Position numbers and translations under genes: made by a program
Part shown: piece by piece, positions 47,901 through 59,465 of the stretch
How the letters are laid out: every line of letters begins with the position of its first letter
Numbering within the stretch: position 1 is the stretch's first letter
Origin: Chrysaora quinquecirrha
Lineage: Eukaryota; Cnidaria; Scyphozoa; Semaeostomeae; Pelagiidae
NCBI GenBank assembly: GCA_014526335.1
Contig: JACTAT010000032.1
Location: 4,686,914 to 4,750,913 of the forward strand
DNA: 64,000 nt
Direction: 5' to 3'
The notes under the pieces: generated by a model
Database searches by the model: none
Told to the model about the DNA's origin: nothing
What the model saw: the letters and a program-made list of their open reading frames with translations, nothing else

Positions 47901-50900
47901 TGAAGAAAAAGGAGTTTTCAAAACCCCTGATTTTGGCCGATTTTTGGCAATTTGGCAAGGCTATAGACTTACCTTTTGGCCATTTTTGGGGAAAAATTTT
48001 CTCACTCAAACTGGTCCCAATTTGATAGAAAAACACCTTATTTATCCCCTAGAGGCTATTCAGGGGTATTTAGGAGGTTTTACTAAATATTTTTGAAGAA
48101 AAAGGAGTTTTCAAAACCCCTGATTTTGGCCGATTTTTGGCAATTTGGCAAGGCTATAGACTTACCTTTTTGGCCATTTTTGGGGAAAAATTTTCTCACT
48201 CAAACTGGTCCCAATTTGATAGAAAAACACCTTATTTACCCCCTAGAGGCTATTCAGGGGTATTTAGGAGGTTTTACTATCTATTTTTGAAAAAAAGTGA
48301 GTTTTCAAAACCCCTGATTTTGGCCGATTTTTGGCAATTTGGCAAGCCTATAGACTTACCTTTTTGCCGATTTTTGGAGGAAAATTTTCTCACTGAAACT
48401 GGTCCCAATTTAATAGAAAAACACCTTATTTGCCCCCTAGAGGCTATTCAGGGGGTATTTAGGAGGTTTTACTATCTATTTTGAAAAAAAAGTGAGTTTT
48501 CAAAACCCCTGATTTTGGCCGATTTTTGGCAATTTGGCAAGGCTATAGACTTACCTTTTGGCGATTTTTGGGGAAAAATTTTCTCACTCAAACTGGTCCC
48601 AATTTGATAGAAAAACACCTTATTTATCTCCGATAGCCTATTCAGGGAGTATTTAGGAGGTTTTACTATCTATTTTGAAGAAAAAAGGGAGTTTTCAAAA
48701 CCCCTGATTTTGGTCGATTTTTGGCAATTTGGCAAGGCTATAGACTTACCATTTTGGCGATTTGTGAGGAAAAATTTTCTCATTCAAACTGGTCCCAATT
48801 TGATAGAAAAACACCTTATTTACCCCTAGAGGCTATTCAGGGGTATTTAGGAGGTTTTACTAAATATTTTGAAGAAAAAGGAGTTTTCAAAACCCTGATT
48901 TTGGCCGATTTTTGGCAATTTGGCAAGGCTATAGACTTACCTTTTGGCGATTTTGGGGAAAAATTTTCTCACTCAAACTGGTCCCAATTTGATAGAAAAA
49001 CACCTTATTTACCCCTAGAGGCTATTCAGGGGTATTTAGGAGGTTTTACTAAATATTTTTGAAGAAAAAGGAGTTTTCAAAACCCTGATTTTGGCCGATT
49101 TTTGGCAATTTGGCAAGGCTATAGACTTACCTTTTGGCGATTTTGGGGAAAAATTTTCTCACTCAAACTGGTCCCAATTTGATAGAAAAACACCTTATTT
49201 ACCCCTAGAGGCTATTCAGGGGTATTTAGGAGGTTTTACTAAATATTTTTGAAGAAAAAGGAGTTTTCAAAACCCCTGATTTTGGCCGATTTTTGGCAAT
49301 TTCGCAAGGCTATAGACTTACCTTTTGGCGATTTTTGGGGAAAAATTTTCTCACTCAAACTGGTCCCAATTTGATAGAAAAACACCTTATTTACCCCTAG
49401 AGGCTATTCAGGGGTATTTAGGAGGTTTTACTTAATATTTTTGAAGAAAAAGAGAGTTTTCAAAACCCCTGATTTTGGCCGATTTTTGGCAATTTGGCAA
49501 GGCTATAGACTTACCTTTTTGGCCATTTTTGGGGAAAAATTTTCTCACTCAAACTGGTCCCAATTTGATAGAAAAACACCTTATTTACCCCTAGAGGCTA
49601 TTCAGGGGGTATTTAGGAAGTTTTACTATCTATTTTTGCAAAAAAGTGAGTTTTGAAAACCCTGATTTTGGCCGATTTTTGGCAATTTGGCAAGGCTATA
49701 GACTTACCTTTTTGGCGATTTTTGGGGAAAAATTTTCTCACACGAACTGATCCCAATTTAATAGAAAAACACCATATTTACCCCTAGAGGCTATTCAGGG
49801 GTATTTAGGAGGTTTTACTAAATATTTTGAAGAAAAAGGAGTTTTCAAAACCCTGATTTTGGCCGATTTTTGGCAATTTGGCAAGGCTATAGACTTACCT
49901 TTTGGCGATTTTTGGGGAAAAATTTTCTCACTCAAACTGGTCCCAATTTGATAGAAAAACACCTTATTTATCTCCTAGAGGCTATTCAGGGGTATTTAGG
50001 AGGTTTTACTAAATATTTTGAAGAAAAAGGAGTTTTCAAAACCCTGATTTTGGCCGATTTTTGGCAATTTGGCAAGGCTATAGACTTACCTTTTGGCGAT
50101 TTTTGGGGAAAAATTTTCTCACTCAAACTGGTCCCAATTTGATAGAAAAACACCTTATTTACCCCTAGAGGCTATTCAGGGGGTATTTAGGAGGTTTTAC
50201 TAAATATTTTTGAAGAAAAAGGAGTTTTCAAAACCCCTGATTTTGGCCGATTTTTGGCAATTTGGCAAGGCTATAGACTTACCTTTTTGGCGATTTTTGG
50301 GGAAAAATTTTCTCACTCAAACTGGTCCCAATTTGATAGAAAAACACCTTATTTATCTCCGATAGCCTATTCAGGGAGTATTTAGGAGGTTTTACTATCT
50401 ATTTTGAAGAAAAAAGGGAGTTTTCAAAACCCCTGATTTTGGTCGATTTTTGGCAATTTGGCAAGGCTATAGACTTACCTTTTTGGTGATTTTTGGGGAA
50501 AAATTTTCTCACTCAAACTGGTCCCAATTTGATAGAAAAACACCTTATTTACCCCTAGAGGCTATTCAGGGGGTATTTAGGAGGTTTTACTAAATATTTT
50601 TGAAGAAAAAGGAGTTTTCAAAACCCCTGATTTTGGCCGATTTTTGGCAATTTGGCAAGACTTACCTTTTGGCGATTTTTGGGGAAAAATTTTCTCACTG
50701 AAACTGGTCCCAATTTGATAGAAAAACACCTTATTTACCCCCTAGAGGCTATTCAGGGGGTATTTAGGAGGTTTTACTAAATATTTTTAAGAAAAAAGGG
50801 AGTTTTCAAAACCCCTGATTTTGGCCTATTTTTGGCAATTTGGCAAGGCTATAGACTTACCTTTTGGCCATTTTGGGGAAAAATTTTCTCACTCAAACTG

Positions 50901-53900
50901 GTCCCAATTTGATAGAAGAACACCTTATTTACCCCCTAGAGGCTATTTAGGGGGTATTTAGGAGGTTTTACTAAATATTTTTGAAGAAAAAAGGGAGTTT
51001 TCAAAACCCCTGATTTTGGCCGATTTTTGGCAATTTGGCAAGGCTATAGACTTACCTTTTTGGCCATTTTTGGGAAAAATTTTCTCACTCAAACTGGTCC
51101 CAATTTGATAGAAAAACACCTGATTTACCCCCTAGAGGCTATTCAGGGGGTATTTAGGAGGTTTTACTAAATATTGTTGAAGAAAAAAGGGAGTTTTCAA
51201 AACCCCTGATTTTGGCCGATTTTTGGCAATTTGGCAAGGCTATAGACTTACCTTTTGGACCATTTTGGGGAAAAATTTTCTCACTCAAACTGGTCCCAAT
51301 TTGATAGAAAAACACCTTATTTACCTCCTAGAGGCTATTCAGGGGGTATTTAGGAGGTTTTACTAAATATTTTGAAGAAAAAGGAGTTTTCAAAACCCTG
51401 ATTTTGGCCGATTTTTGGCAATTTGGCAAGGCTATAGACTTACCTTTTGGCCATTTTGGGGAAAAATTTTCTCACTCAAACTGGTCCCAATTTGATAGAA
51501 AAACACCTTATTTACCCCTAGAGGCTATTCAGGGGTATTTAGGAGGTTTTACTATCTATTTTGAAGAAAAAAGGAGTTTTCAAAACCCTGATTTTGGCCG
51601 ATTTTTGGCAATTTGGCAAGGCTATAGACTTACCTTTTGGCGATTTTTGGGGAAAAATTTTCTCACTCAAACTGGTCCCAATTTGATAGAAAAACACCTT
51701 ATTTACCCCTAGAGGCTATTCAGGGGTATTTAGGAGGTTTTACTAAATATTTTGAAGAAAAAAGGAGTTTTCAAAACCCCTGATTTTGGCCGATTTTTGG
51801 CAATTTGGCAAGGCTATAGACTTACCTTTTGGCGATTTTTGGGGAAAAATTTTCTCACTCAAACTGGTCCCAATTTGATAGAAAAACACCTTATTTACCC
51901 CTAGAGGCTATTCAGGGAGTATTTAGGAGGTTTTACTATCTATTTTGAAGAAAAAGGAGTTTTCAAAACCCTGATTTTGGCCGATTTTTGGCAATTTGGC
52001 AAGGCTATAGACTTACCTTTTTGGCCATTTTTTGGGAAAAATTTTCTCACTCTAACTGGTCCCAATTTGATAGAAAAACACCTTATTTACCCCGTAGAGG
52101 CTATTCAGGGGTATTTAGGAGGTTTTACTAAATATTTTTGAAGAAAAAAGGGAGTTTTCAAAACCCCTGATTTTGGCCGATTTTTGGCAATTTGGCAAGG
52201 CTATAGACTTACCTTTTTGGCGATTTTTGGGGAAAAATTTTCTCACTCAAACTGGTCCCAATTTGATAGAAAAACACCTTATTTACCCCTAGAGGCTATT
52301 CAGGGGGTATTTAGGAAGTTTTACTATCTATTTTTGAAAAAAAGTGAGTTTTCAAAACCCTGATTTTGGCCGATTTTTGGCAATTTGGCAAGGCTATAGA
52401 CTTACCTTTTGGCGATTTTTGGGGAAAAATTTTCTCACTCAAACTGGTCCCAATTTGATAGAAAAACACCTTATTTACCCCCTAGAGGCTATTCAGGGGT
52501 ATTTAGGAGGTTTTACTAAATATTTTGAAGAAAAAAGGGAGTTTTCAAAACCCCTGATTTTGGCCGATTTTTGGCAGTTTGACAAGGCTATAGACTTACC
52601 TTTTGAAAAATTTTCTCACTCAAACTGGTCCCATATTTTGGGAAAAATTTTCTCACTCAAACTGGTCCCAATTTGATAGAAAAACACCTTATTTACAAAC
52701 CCCTAGAGGCTATTCAGGGGTATTTAGGAGGTTTTACTATCTATTTTTGAAAAAAAGTGAGTTTTCAAAACCCCTGATTTTGGCCGATTTTTGGCAATTT
52801 GGCAAGGCTATAGACTTACCTTTTGGCGATTTTTGGGAAAAATTTTCTCACTCAAACTGGTCCCAATTTGATAGAAAAACACCTTATTTACCCCTAGAGG
52901 CTATTCAGGGGTATTTAGGAGGTTTTACTAAATATTTTGAAAAAAAAAGGAGTTTTCAAAACCCCTGATTTTGGCCGATTTTTGGCAATTTGGCAAGGCT
53001 ATAGACTTACCTTTTGGCGATTTTGGGGAAAAATTTTCTCACTCAAACTGGTCCCAATTTGATAGAAAAACACCTTATTTACCCCCTAGAGGCTATTCAG
53101 GGGTATTTAGGAGGTTTTACTATCTATTTTTGAAAAAAAGTGAGTTTTCAAAACCCTGATTTTGGCCGATTTTTGGCAATTTGGCAAGGCTATAGACTTA
53201 CCTTTTGGCGATTTTTGGGGAAAAATTTTCTCACTCAAACTGGTCCCAATTTGATAGAAAAACACCTTATTTACCCCCTAGAGGCTATTCAGGGGGTATT
53301 TAGGAGGTTTTACTAAATATTTTTGAAGAAAAAAGGGAGTTTTGAAAACCCTTGATTTTGGCCGATTTTTGGCAATTTGGCAAGGCTATAGACTTACCTT
53401 TTGGTGATTTTTGGGGAAAAATTTTCTCACTCAAACTGGTCCCAATTTGATAGAAAAACACCTTATTTACCCCTAGAGGCTATTCAGGGGTATTTAGGAG
53501 GTTTTACTAAATATTTTGAAGAAAAAGGAGTTTTCAAAACCCTGATTTTGGCCGATTTTTGGCAATTTGGCAAGGCTATAGACTTACCTTTTGGCGATTT
53601 TTGGGGAAAAATTTTCTCACTCAAACTGGTCCCAATTTGATAGAAAAACACCTTATTTACCCCTAGAGGCTATTCAGGGGTATTTAGGAGGTTTTACTAA
53701 ATATTTTTGAAGAAAAAGGAGTTTTCAAAACCCTGATTTTGGCCGATTTTTGGCAATTTGGCAAGGCTATAGACTTACCTTTTGGCCAGTTTTGGGGAAA
53801 AATTTTCTCACTCAAACTGGTCCCAATTTGATAGAAAAACACCTTATTTACCCCTAGAGGCTATTCAGGGGATATTTAGGAGGTTTTACTAAATATTTTG

Positions 53901-55622
53901 AAGAAAAAGGAGTTTTCAAAACCCTGATTTTGGCCGATTTTTGGCAATTTGGCAAGGCTATAGACTTACCTTTTGGCCATTTTGGGGAAAAATTTTCTCA
54001 CTCAAACTGGTCCCAATTTGATAGAAAAACACTTTATTTATCCCCTAGAGGCTATTCAGGGGTATTTAGGAGGTTTTACTAAATATTTTGAAGAAAAAGG
54101 AGTTTTCAAAACCCCTGATTTTGGCCGATTTTTGGCAATTTGGCAAGGCTATAGACTTACCTTTTGGTGATTTTGGGGAAAAATTTTCTCACTCAAACTG
54201 GTCCCAATTTGATAGAAAAACACCTTATTTACCCCCTAGAGGCTATTCAGGGGATATTTAGGAAGTTTTACTATCTCCTTTTGCAAAAAAGTGAGTTTTG
54301 AAAACCCTGATTTTGGCCGATTTTTGGCAATTTGGCAAGGCTATAGACTTACCTTTTTGGCGATTCTTGGGGAAAAATTTTCTCACTCGAACTGGTCCCA
54401 ATTTAATAGAAAAACACCTTATTTACCCCCTAGAGGCTATTTAGGGGGTATTTAGGAGGTTTTACTAAATATTTTTGAAGAAAAAAGGGAGTTTTCAAAA
54501 CCCCTGATTTTGGCCGTTTTTGGCAATTTGGCAAGGCTATAGACTTACCTTTTTGGCCATATTTTGGGAAAAATTTTCTCACTCAAACTGGTCCCAATTT
54601 GATAGAAAAACACCTTAGTTACCCCCTAGAGGCTATTCAGGGGGTATTTTGGAGGTTTTACTATCTATTTTTGAAAAAAAGTGAGTTTTCAAAACCCTGA
54701 TTTTGGCCGATTTTTGGCAATTTGGCAAGGCTATAGACTTACCTTTCTGTCGATTTTTTGGGAAAAATTTTCTCACTCAACTGGTCCCAATTTGATAGAA
54801 AAACACCTTATTTATCTCCTAGAGGCTATTCAGGGGGTATTTAGGAGGTTTTACTAAATATTTTTGAAGAAAAAAGGGAGTTTTCAAAACCCCTGATTTT
54901 GGCCGATTTTTGGCAATTTGGCAAGGCTATAGACTTACCTTTTGGCGATTTTGGGGAAAAATTTTCTCACTCAAACTGGTCCCAATTTGATAGAAAACAC
55001 CTTATTTACCCCTAGAGGCTATTCAGGGGTATTTAGGAGGTTTTACTAAATATTTTTGAAGAAAAAGAGTTTTCAAAACCCTGATTTTGGCCGATTTTTG
55101 GCAATTTGGCAAGGCTATAGACTTACCTTTTGGCGATTTTTGGGAAAATTTTCTCACTCAAACTGGTCCCAATTTGATAGAAAAACACTTTATTTACCCC
55201 CTTTGAGGCTATTCAGGGGGTATTTAAGAGGCTTTACTAAATATTTTTGAAGAAAAAAGGGAGTTTTCAAAACCCCTGATTTTGGCCGATCTTTGGCAAT
55301 TTGGCAAGGCTATGGACTTACTTTTTTGGCCATTTGTGGGAAAAATTTTTCTCACTCAAACTGGTCCCAATTTGATAGAAAAACACCTTATTTATCTCCT
55401 AGAGGCTATTCAGGGGTATTTAGGAGGTTTTACTATCTATTTTTGAAGAAAAAAGGGAGTTTTCAAAGCCCCTGATTTTGGCAGATTGTTGGCCATTTGG
55501 CAAGGCTATAGACTTGCCTTTTTGGCGATTTTGCGGGAAATTTCTTCTCCCAAATTGGCTCCAAATTCATAAAAAACATCTTATTTACCCTCTAGAGGCT
55601 AATCAGGGAGTATTTGGTAGGA

Positions 55623-55799
55623 CCTCTGGTGGTCCATGCAGAATGTTAAGATAAATTGACACACTTGTTTTCGACAGTATTTGTACTTGTATCTTTAGAT
55701 GTCTACAACAACATAATTATAATATGTTTGCTAAAAAGAAAAATGTGCTTCCAATTTTCGGTGGCCAAAATCTATTTTTACGATTCAAGATTTAACTTA
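55623..55799. other. unique spacer after the satellite
   Basis: Unique sequence without a recognised feature, up to the TTA target duplication of the next MITE. Confidence 0.4.
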
Positions 55800-56087
55800 C
55801 CGTAAATGACGGAAAAATTTCAGACTTTACAGGGGGGCACTTATTCAAGCAGGGGCGCTTATCAATTCTTCATATCAACGGCAAATACATTTGAATAATA
55901 ACTTACCCTAGTATGTTTATTTTTCGCTAGTTTCAAATAAGCACCCTTCCGATTACTGTATGACGAAATAATTGCCCCCGTTTTGTTCTGGGAGCAGGTT
56001 ATTCGGGAAGTGGCGCTTATTGAAAAAATATTCTAATCTCTGGGCGCTTACAGTATTCGGCGGGGGTGTTATTTCCGTCATTTACGG
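55800..56087. mobile_element. MITE with TTA target duplication, PIF/Harbinger-like (288 bp)
   Basis: Exact terminal inverted repeats CCGTAAATGACGGAAA (55800) and TTTCCGTCATTTACGG (ending 56087), with TTA directly outside both ends (55797-55799, 56088-56090). A 3-bp TTA/TWA duplication is characteristic of PIF/Harbinger elements. The interior has repeated GCGCTTATT words and no open frame. Confidence 0.85.
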
Positions 56088-56169
56088 TTATTACTTAGTT
56101 CTCAATAGAATCTCATAATTACTTATTCGAATTTCTATGTTGACAAAGCATATCACATTCCATGATACT

Positions 56170-56529
56170 GTGCCTAATTGCCGTCTTCCCCGCTAATTAA
56201 TTTTTCGAAAAAAATCCAACCCCCCTGCTCTTATTAGGACCCCCGCTTATTAAGATTTGCATTGATATTGATGTTGATATTTTTCACTAAACTTACTCTG
56301 ACTTTCTTTGTGTGAAATCTCACTTGTATACTCTATTTGTTAGTTAGAACTATGGATTTTCTTAGCCTATATATTCTATGGGGCCCCTCACACTGCGTTT
56401 CAGCAGTTTCCCGACAAAGTTTTTCAAACAAAGTCCGACTCCTCATTTATTTATTGTGACCCCCCGCTAATTAGATTCTGACTGCAGTTTCTACTTCCCG
56501 GCCTATTCCGACCCCCAGCAATTAGGCAC
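56170..56529. mobile_element. TIR element (360 bp)
   Basis: GTGCCTAATTGC at 56170-56181 is inverted at 56518-56529 (GCAATTAGGCAC). Subterminal words CCCCGCTAATTA and CCCCCGCTAATTAG also occur near both ends. No coding sequence and no certain target duplication. Confidence 0.6.
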
Positions 56530-56833
56530 CTAAGAGTAAGGGTTTTTTTAATGTTTCTGAACCTTTTCTGGTGTTTGATCTACTTCGTATTTATGTTATT
56601 TGTTGTTCGACCATTGGTCACTTGTCCTATTATTACAGTCACACAGGCAGTTTGGTTTTGTCCTACCAATGCTCTTCACGATTTCAGAACCTGAACTGAC
56701 TATCTGGTACACTGGTATTCTCCTGCCAATTGTAATCTGGAATATTGAATCTTTAGCCGAATTACGCCACTGTCATTCAGTTGATCTTCAGCAGCCTGTT
56801 TAATCAACGTCGTGGCGTAGAGCTAGAAAAATA

Positions 56834-57043
56834 ATGGCGGAGCTTAAAGAGGATTCCATTTACAAATTCATCAAAGAGAAATACCACAAGAACAATACAA
56901 TCAATCTTAAATGCTGTATGAACGAAGAAGGATCTTGGCTGATCGAGTTTAACGTGCGCGTTCCTACCATGGGCTGTAGGAAAAGTGGAGCTCCGAATAC
57001 GAATTTGTTTTTTTCCCTTTTAGGACTTTCAGATAGCTCCTAG
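56834..57043 (+). CDS. small ORF or first exon, unknown (about 69 codons)
   Basis: The frame starts ATGGCGGAGCTTAAAG, with an A at -3 and a G at +4, a favourable eukaryotic initiation context. The first ~50 residues have ordinary protein composition (MAELKEDSIYKFIKEKYHKN, then CCMNEEGSWLIEFNVRVPT); the end looks non-coding. Two GT candidates (GGGCTGTAGG, AACGTGCGC) could be donors if this is a first exon. The open block at 57656-57826 could be a later exon of the same gene, with minisatellites between them. No family is recognised and expression is unproven. Confidence 0.3.
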   Translation: MAELKEDSIYKFIKEKYHKNNTINLKCCMNEEGSWLIEFNVRVPTMGCRKSGAPNTNLFFSLLGLSDSS

Positions 57044-57104
57044 TTTCAGTAGCTATCATGCAACAGCTACTTTGACCAAAATTTATCTTACCTCACAGCC
57101 TCAC

Positions 57105-57385
57105 AGTCATTGCCAGTGTTTGACCGCTCCTCAAGTTGTTGACCGGCTCTTAATCAGTGTTTGATCGGTCCTCAAATTTTGCAACGGTCTTTACTCGGTG
57201 TTTTACCGGTCCTTAATGACTTATTGAATCAAAATTATAGTTCGAGCACTTATGACTCAATAAGTGTTTGAACGGCCCTTAAACGTTTTACCGGTCCTTA
57301 ATCAGTGGATGAACGGTCTTTAATAAGTATTCGACCGGTTTTTGGTCAGTGTTTGACTGGTCCTCAAATGTGTGACCGGTCGTAA
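57105..57385. repeat. degenerate ~30-bp repeat, GTTTGACCGGTCCTTAATCA type
   Basis: About nine imperfect repeats of a phrase such as GTTTGACCGGTCCTTAATCA or GTTTTACCGGTCCTTAA, with many substitutions. The ACCGGTC core is the best conserved part. A short insertion-like stretch around 57210-57260 interrupts the series. Confidence 0.75.
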
Positions 57386-57409
57386 GTCATGTTTCCATAT
57401 TGCGATGAC

Positions 57410-57655
57410 TTTGATGAAATGATGGAAAGGAATGATAAATGGATGAAAAGATGGAATGGAATGTGGAATGGGATGATAAAATGGAATGGAATGTGGAATG
57501 GAATGATAAAATGGAATGGAATGTGGAATGGAATGATAAATGAAATGGAACGAACGAATGGAATGATAAATGGAATGGAAAGATGGAATGGAATGATTGA
57601 ATGGAACGATGAAATAGAATGGAATGATTGAATGGAATGGAATGATGGAATTGAA
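57410..57655. repeat. GGAATG-rich minisatellite
   Basis: Repeats of ATGGAATGGAATGTGGAATG and GGAATGATAAA in a ~30-bp higher unit, followed by looser GGAATGATTGAAT repeats. The GGAAT pentamer base recalls the simple satellites of many animals. Overlapping minus-strand frames rich in His, Pro, Phe and Ser are repeat artefacts. Confidence 0.85.
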
Positions 57656-57826
57656 TGTGAACGTTCGACACGACATAAATGCGGGCCTTATGAAGTCCAC
57701 CTTCCTCCTGTATCGAACGAAGTGAAAAATTGGTTGTATAAAGGCCAAATCGTGTGGGAATCAACCAAAAAATACTGCATGTCTAGAAAAAACAGCTACG
57801 CCAAAATGCGTAAAAATTCAAGATAA
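57656..57826 (+). CDS. possible terminal exon, unknown
   Basis: An open block of ~55 codons directly after the minisatellite, ending in TAA at 57824-57826. It has normal protein composition (HKCGPYEVHLPPVSNEVKNW, then LYKGQIVWESTKKYC) and a basic end (RKNSYAKMRKNSR). No initiator belongs to it other than ATGs inside the minisatellite. It may be the last exon of a small gene starting near 56834, or a decayed fragment. Confidence 0.25.
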   Translation, partial: CERSTRHKCGPYEVHLPPVSNEVKNWLYKGQIVWESTKKYCMSRKNSYAKMRKNSR

Positions 57827-57873
57827 TCATGTTCAAAAGGTGGTAAAGGCAATAAAATAAGAAAGAAACTTAC

Positions 57874-57947
57874 ATTTTACAAAATGAACTTCTTCTTGGA
57901 ACGTTTTCACAGCAACATTCGTAAGAACCACGCTGGCTGAGTCAATA
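57874..57947 (-). CDS. putative internal exon (24 codons), function unknown
   Basis: On the minus strand a long pyrimidine tract ending CTTTCCTGCTAG precedes base 57947, and a consensus donor (AAAT then GTAAGT) follows base 57874. The 74 bp between are open and read IDSASVVLTNVAVKTFQEEV then HFVK. A related block lies at 61905-62020 in the same orientation (GVVLLRSVTVKTVQVVQEDV then HFVR), and the similarity continues ~25 bp into the intron. No family is recognised and no partner exon was found. Confidence 0.4.
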
Positions 57948-58233
57948 CTAGCAGGAAAGAGGAAAAATTGCAGAATGAATGAGCTGTTAGGAAGTAAAGA
58001 AGAGAAGGCCTAAAATTGAGGTGTTTAATTTCACTACAAAACTGACCTATAAAATGTCAGTCACAGAACAGGACCCACAAACCGGGCAAAATATCGCAAA
58101 TTTACCCATAACCGAGCAGGCACATGTATATCTATCCTTCTATATGAGTTACCCCCGTCGCCCGCATCTTCCCAAATATTCCGCTTCTCGTTTCCGTGTT
58201 CCCTCTTCGTTGTTTCCTTTCCGTATCTCTTCC

Positions 58234-58648
58234 ACGCTTTTTTATTTATAAGGAACCTACCTCAAGGCCTAGTTCTTGAAGTTCCTTATTTTTTTACCTC
58301 TTTTTTAGACGATTGTAGTTCCAAAAGATCCTTAATAGTTCCTTAATTTTAACTGCACATACAATGGTCTTAACAATAAAAGAGAGACACTTGCATGTAA
58401 GCAAAGCTCGAGATTACTCAAGGGAACATTAGATACATGCGTAACGTACAATTTATGTGATTTTCGACTGCAAATGAATGGAACCGGCATTCTAATTCTT
58501 GATTGTTTGCAGTAATAAAAGCATTCAACATGTTCCTTAAGTGGAAAAGTTCTTTAGTTTTTTTCTCTCTAGTAGTATAAGTTCTTTACGTTTTCGGGCC
58601 TTCTACATGTAGGTTCCTTATAAAGTGGTTCTTTATAAAAAAAAGGCG
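58234..58648. mobile_element. TIR element, TTATAAGGAACCTAC type (~415 bp)
   Basis: The left end reads ACGCTTTTTTATTTATAAGG then AACCTACCT. The right end is its imperfect inverse (ATGTAGGTTCCTTATAAAG, later TTTATAAAAAAAAGGCG). Several AGTTCCTTA words occur inside. There is no coding sequence, and the exact ends are approximate. Confidence 0.55.
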
Positions 58649-58881
58649 TGTATTCCGTCTTCCGCATCCCGATTATCGTTTTTGTGTGTGTAAAGGATAA
58701 ATCTTTTCTGCACTGGTTCTTGTTTAATTATCAATCAGAGATATTCCAAATAAAACGACAAACTTGAATATTTTCTCGCATAAATTCTCTATTCATCATA
58801 ACTCTTTAGAGAATCTTCGAAAATCTAACGACTATTGAGTGATGTAAAAGAATAAAGATGTATGCAACAAACAAGGAAATA

Positions 58882-59465
58882 CAGTTGACATCCGCTATCT
58901 CGAACTCTCAAGGGAAACTGGAATTTGTTCGAGATAACGAATGTTCGAAATAACGGATGCCCCATATAAATATGAAAAATTATAGTTTTTAAGTCAGAAA
59001 AGGAACCCCTATTAACATGCAGGGTTACTAATCCCAAATTTCATCAAACAAGTCTGGTTTTTTTACATAGGAGTCAAAGCTCATCTGCTTTCATCCCCAC
59101 TATTGGTGAAATTGAGATAATGGCGATGCAGCACATCTCGAAAGAGAACAGCTTCATCTATTGTATACATGGGCAGCATATCACTTAGCTGCTGCCATTG
59201 CCGCTCCGCTAGGCGAACTTATATTTTCAGCCTGTCTCTTTATCCACTTCAGCAGAAAATTTGGCAAAGTTCGAGATAAAGAGCAGGTTTTTCTCCATGG
59301 GAAATCGAAAATGGTTCGAGACAGCGAATGTTCGAGATAACGGGGTTCGAGATAGCGGATGATTTTTCTATAAAAACCCTTATACCAAAACGAGGGGAAA
59401 TGGAAAATCGTTCGAGATAGCGAATGTTCGAGATAGCGGGCAGTCGAGATAGCGGATGTCAACTG
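58882..59465. mobile_element. pogo/Tigger-like MITE, 584 bp
   Basis: Terminal inverted repeats CAGTTGACATCCGCTATCTC (58882) and GAGATAGCGGATGTCAACTG (ending 59465), with TA immediately outside both ends. GTTCGAGATARCGRATG-type words are repeated several times at both subterminal regions. A CAG start and TA duplication fit the pogo/Tigger branch of Tc1/mariner; the assignment is by end structure only. No transposase remains. Confidence 0.82.

Larger units (their letters stand above)
24489..55622 (+). repeat. ~197-bp satellite, about 160 units, 31 kb
   Basis: A continuous head-to-tail array, all in one orientation apart from the small inversion near 35.9 kb. Landmarks in each unit: TTTTGGCCGATTTTTGGCAA, GGCAAGGCTATAGACTTACC, TTTCTCACTCAAACTGGTCC, AATTTGATAGAAAAACACCT, CTAGAGGCTATTCAGGGG and GGTTTTACTA. 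The period is 197 bp in full-length units and 189-195 bp in units with shorter homopolymers. The first and last ~600 bp are the most diverged. Variant markers (GATATTAATGAGG versus GTATTTAGGAGG; TTATCTCC versus TTACCCCC) are arranged in blocks. Because 197 is not a multiple of three, no frame crosses more than about two units, and the many 60-135-codon frames are not genes. Its length and homogeneity suggest heterochromatin, possibly centromeric or pericentromeric. Confidence 0.97.

Noticed and set aside
24600..55475. Dozens of 60-135-codon ORFs
   Set aside because: All are translations of the 197-bp satellite in shifting frames; none crosses more than about two units.
57320..57764. Minus-strand ORFs of 125-142 codons rich in His, Pro, Phe and Ser
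   Set aside because: They translate the GGAATG minisatellite.
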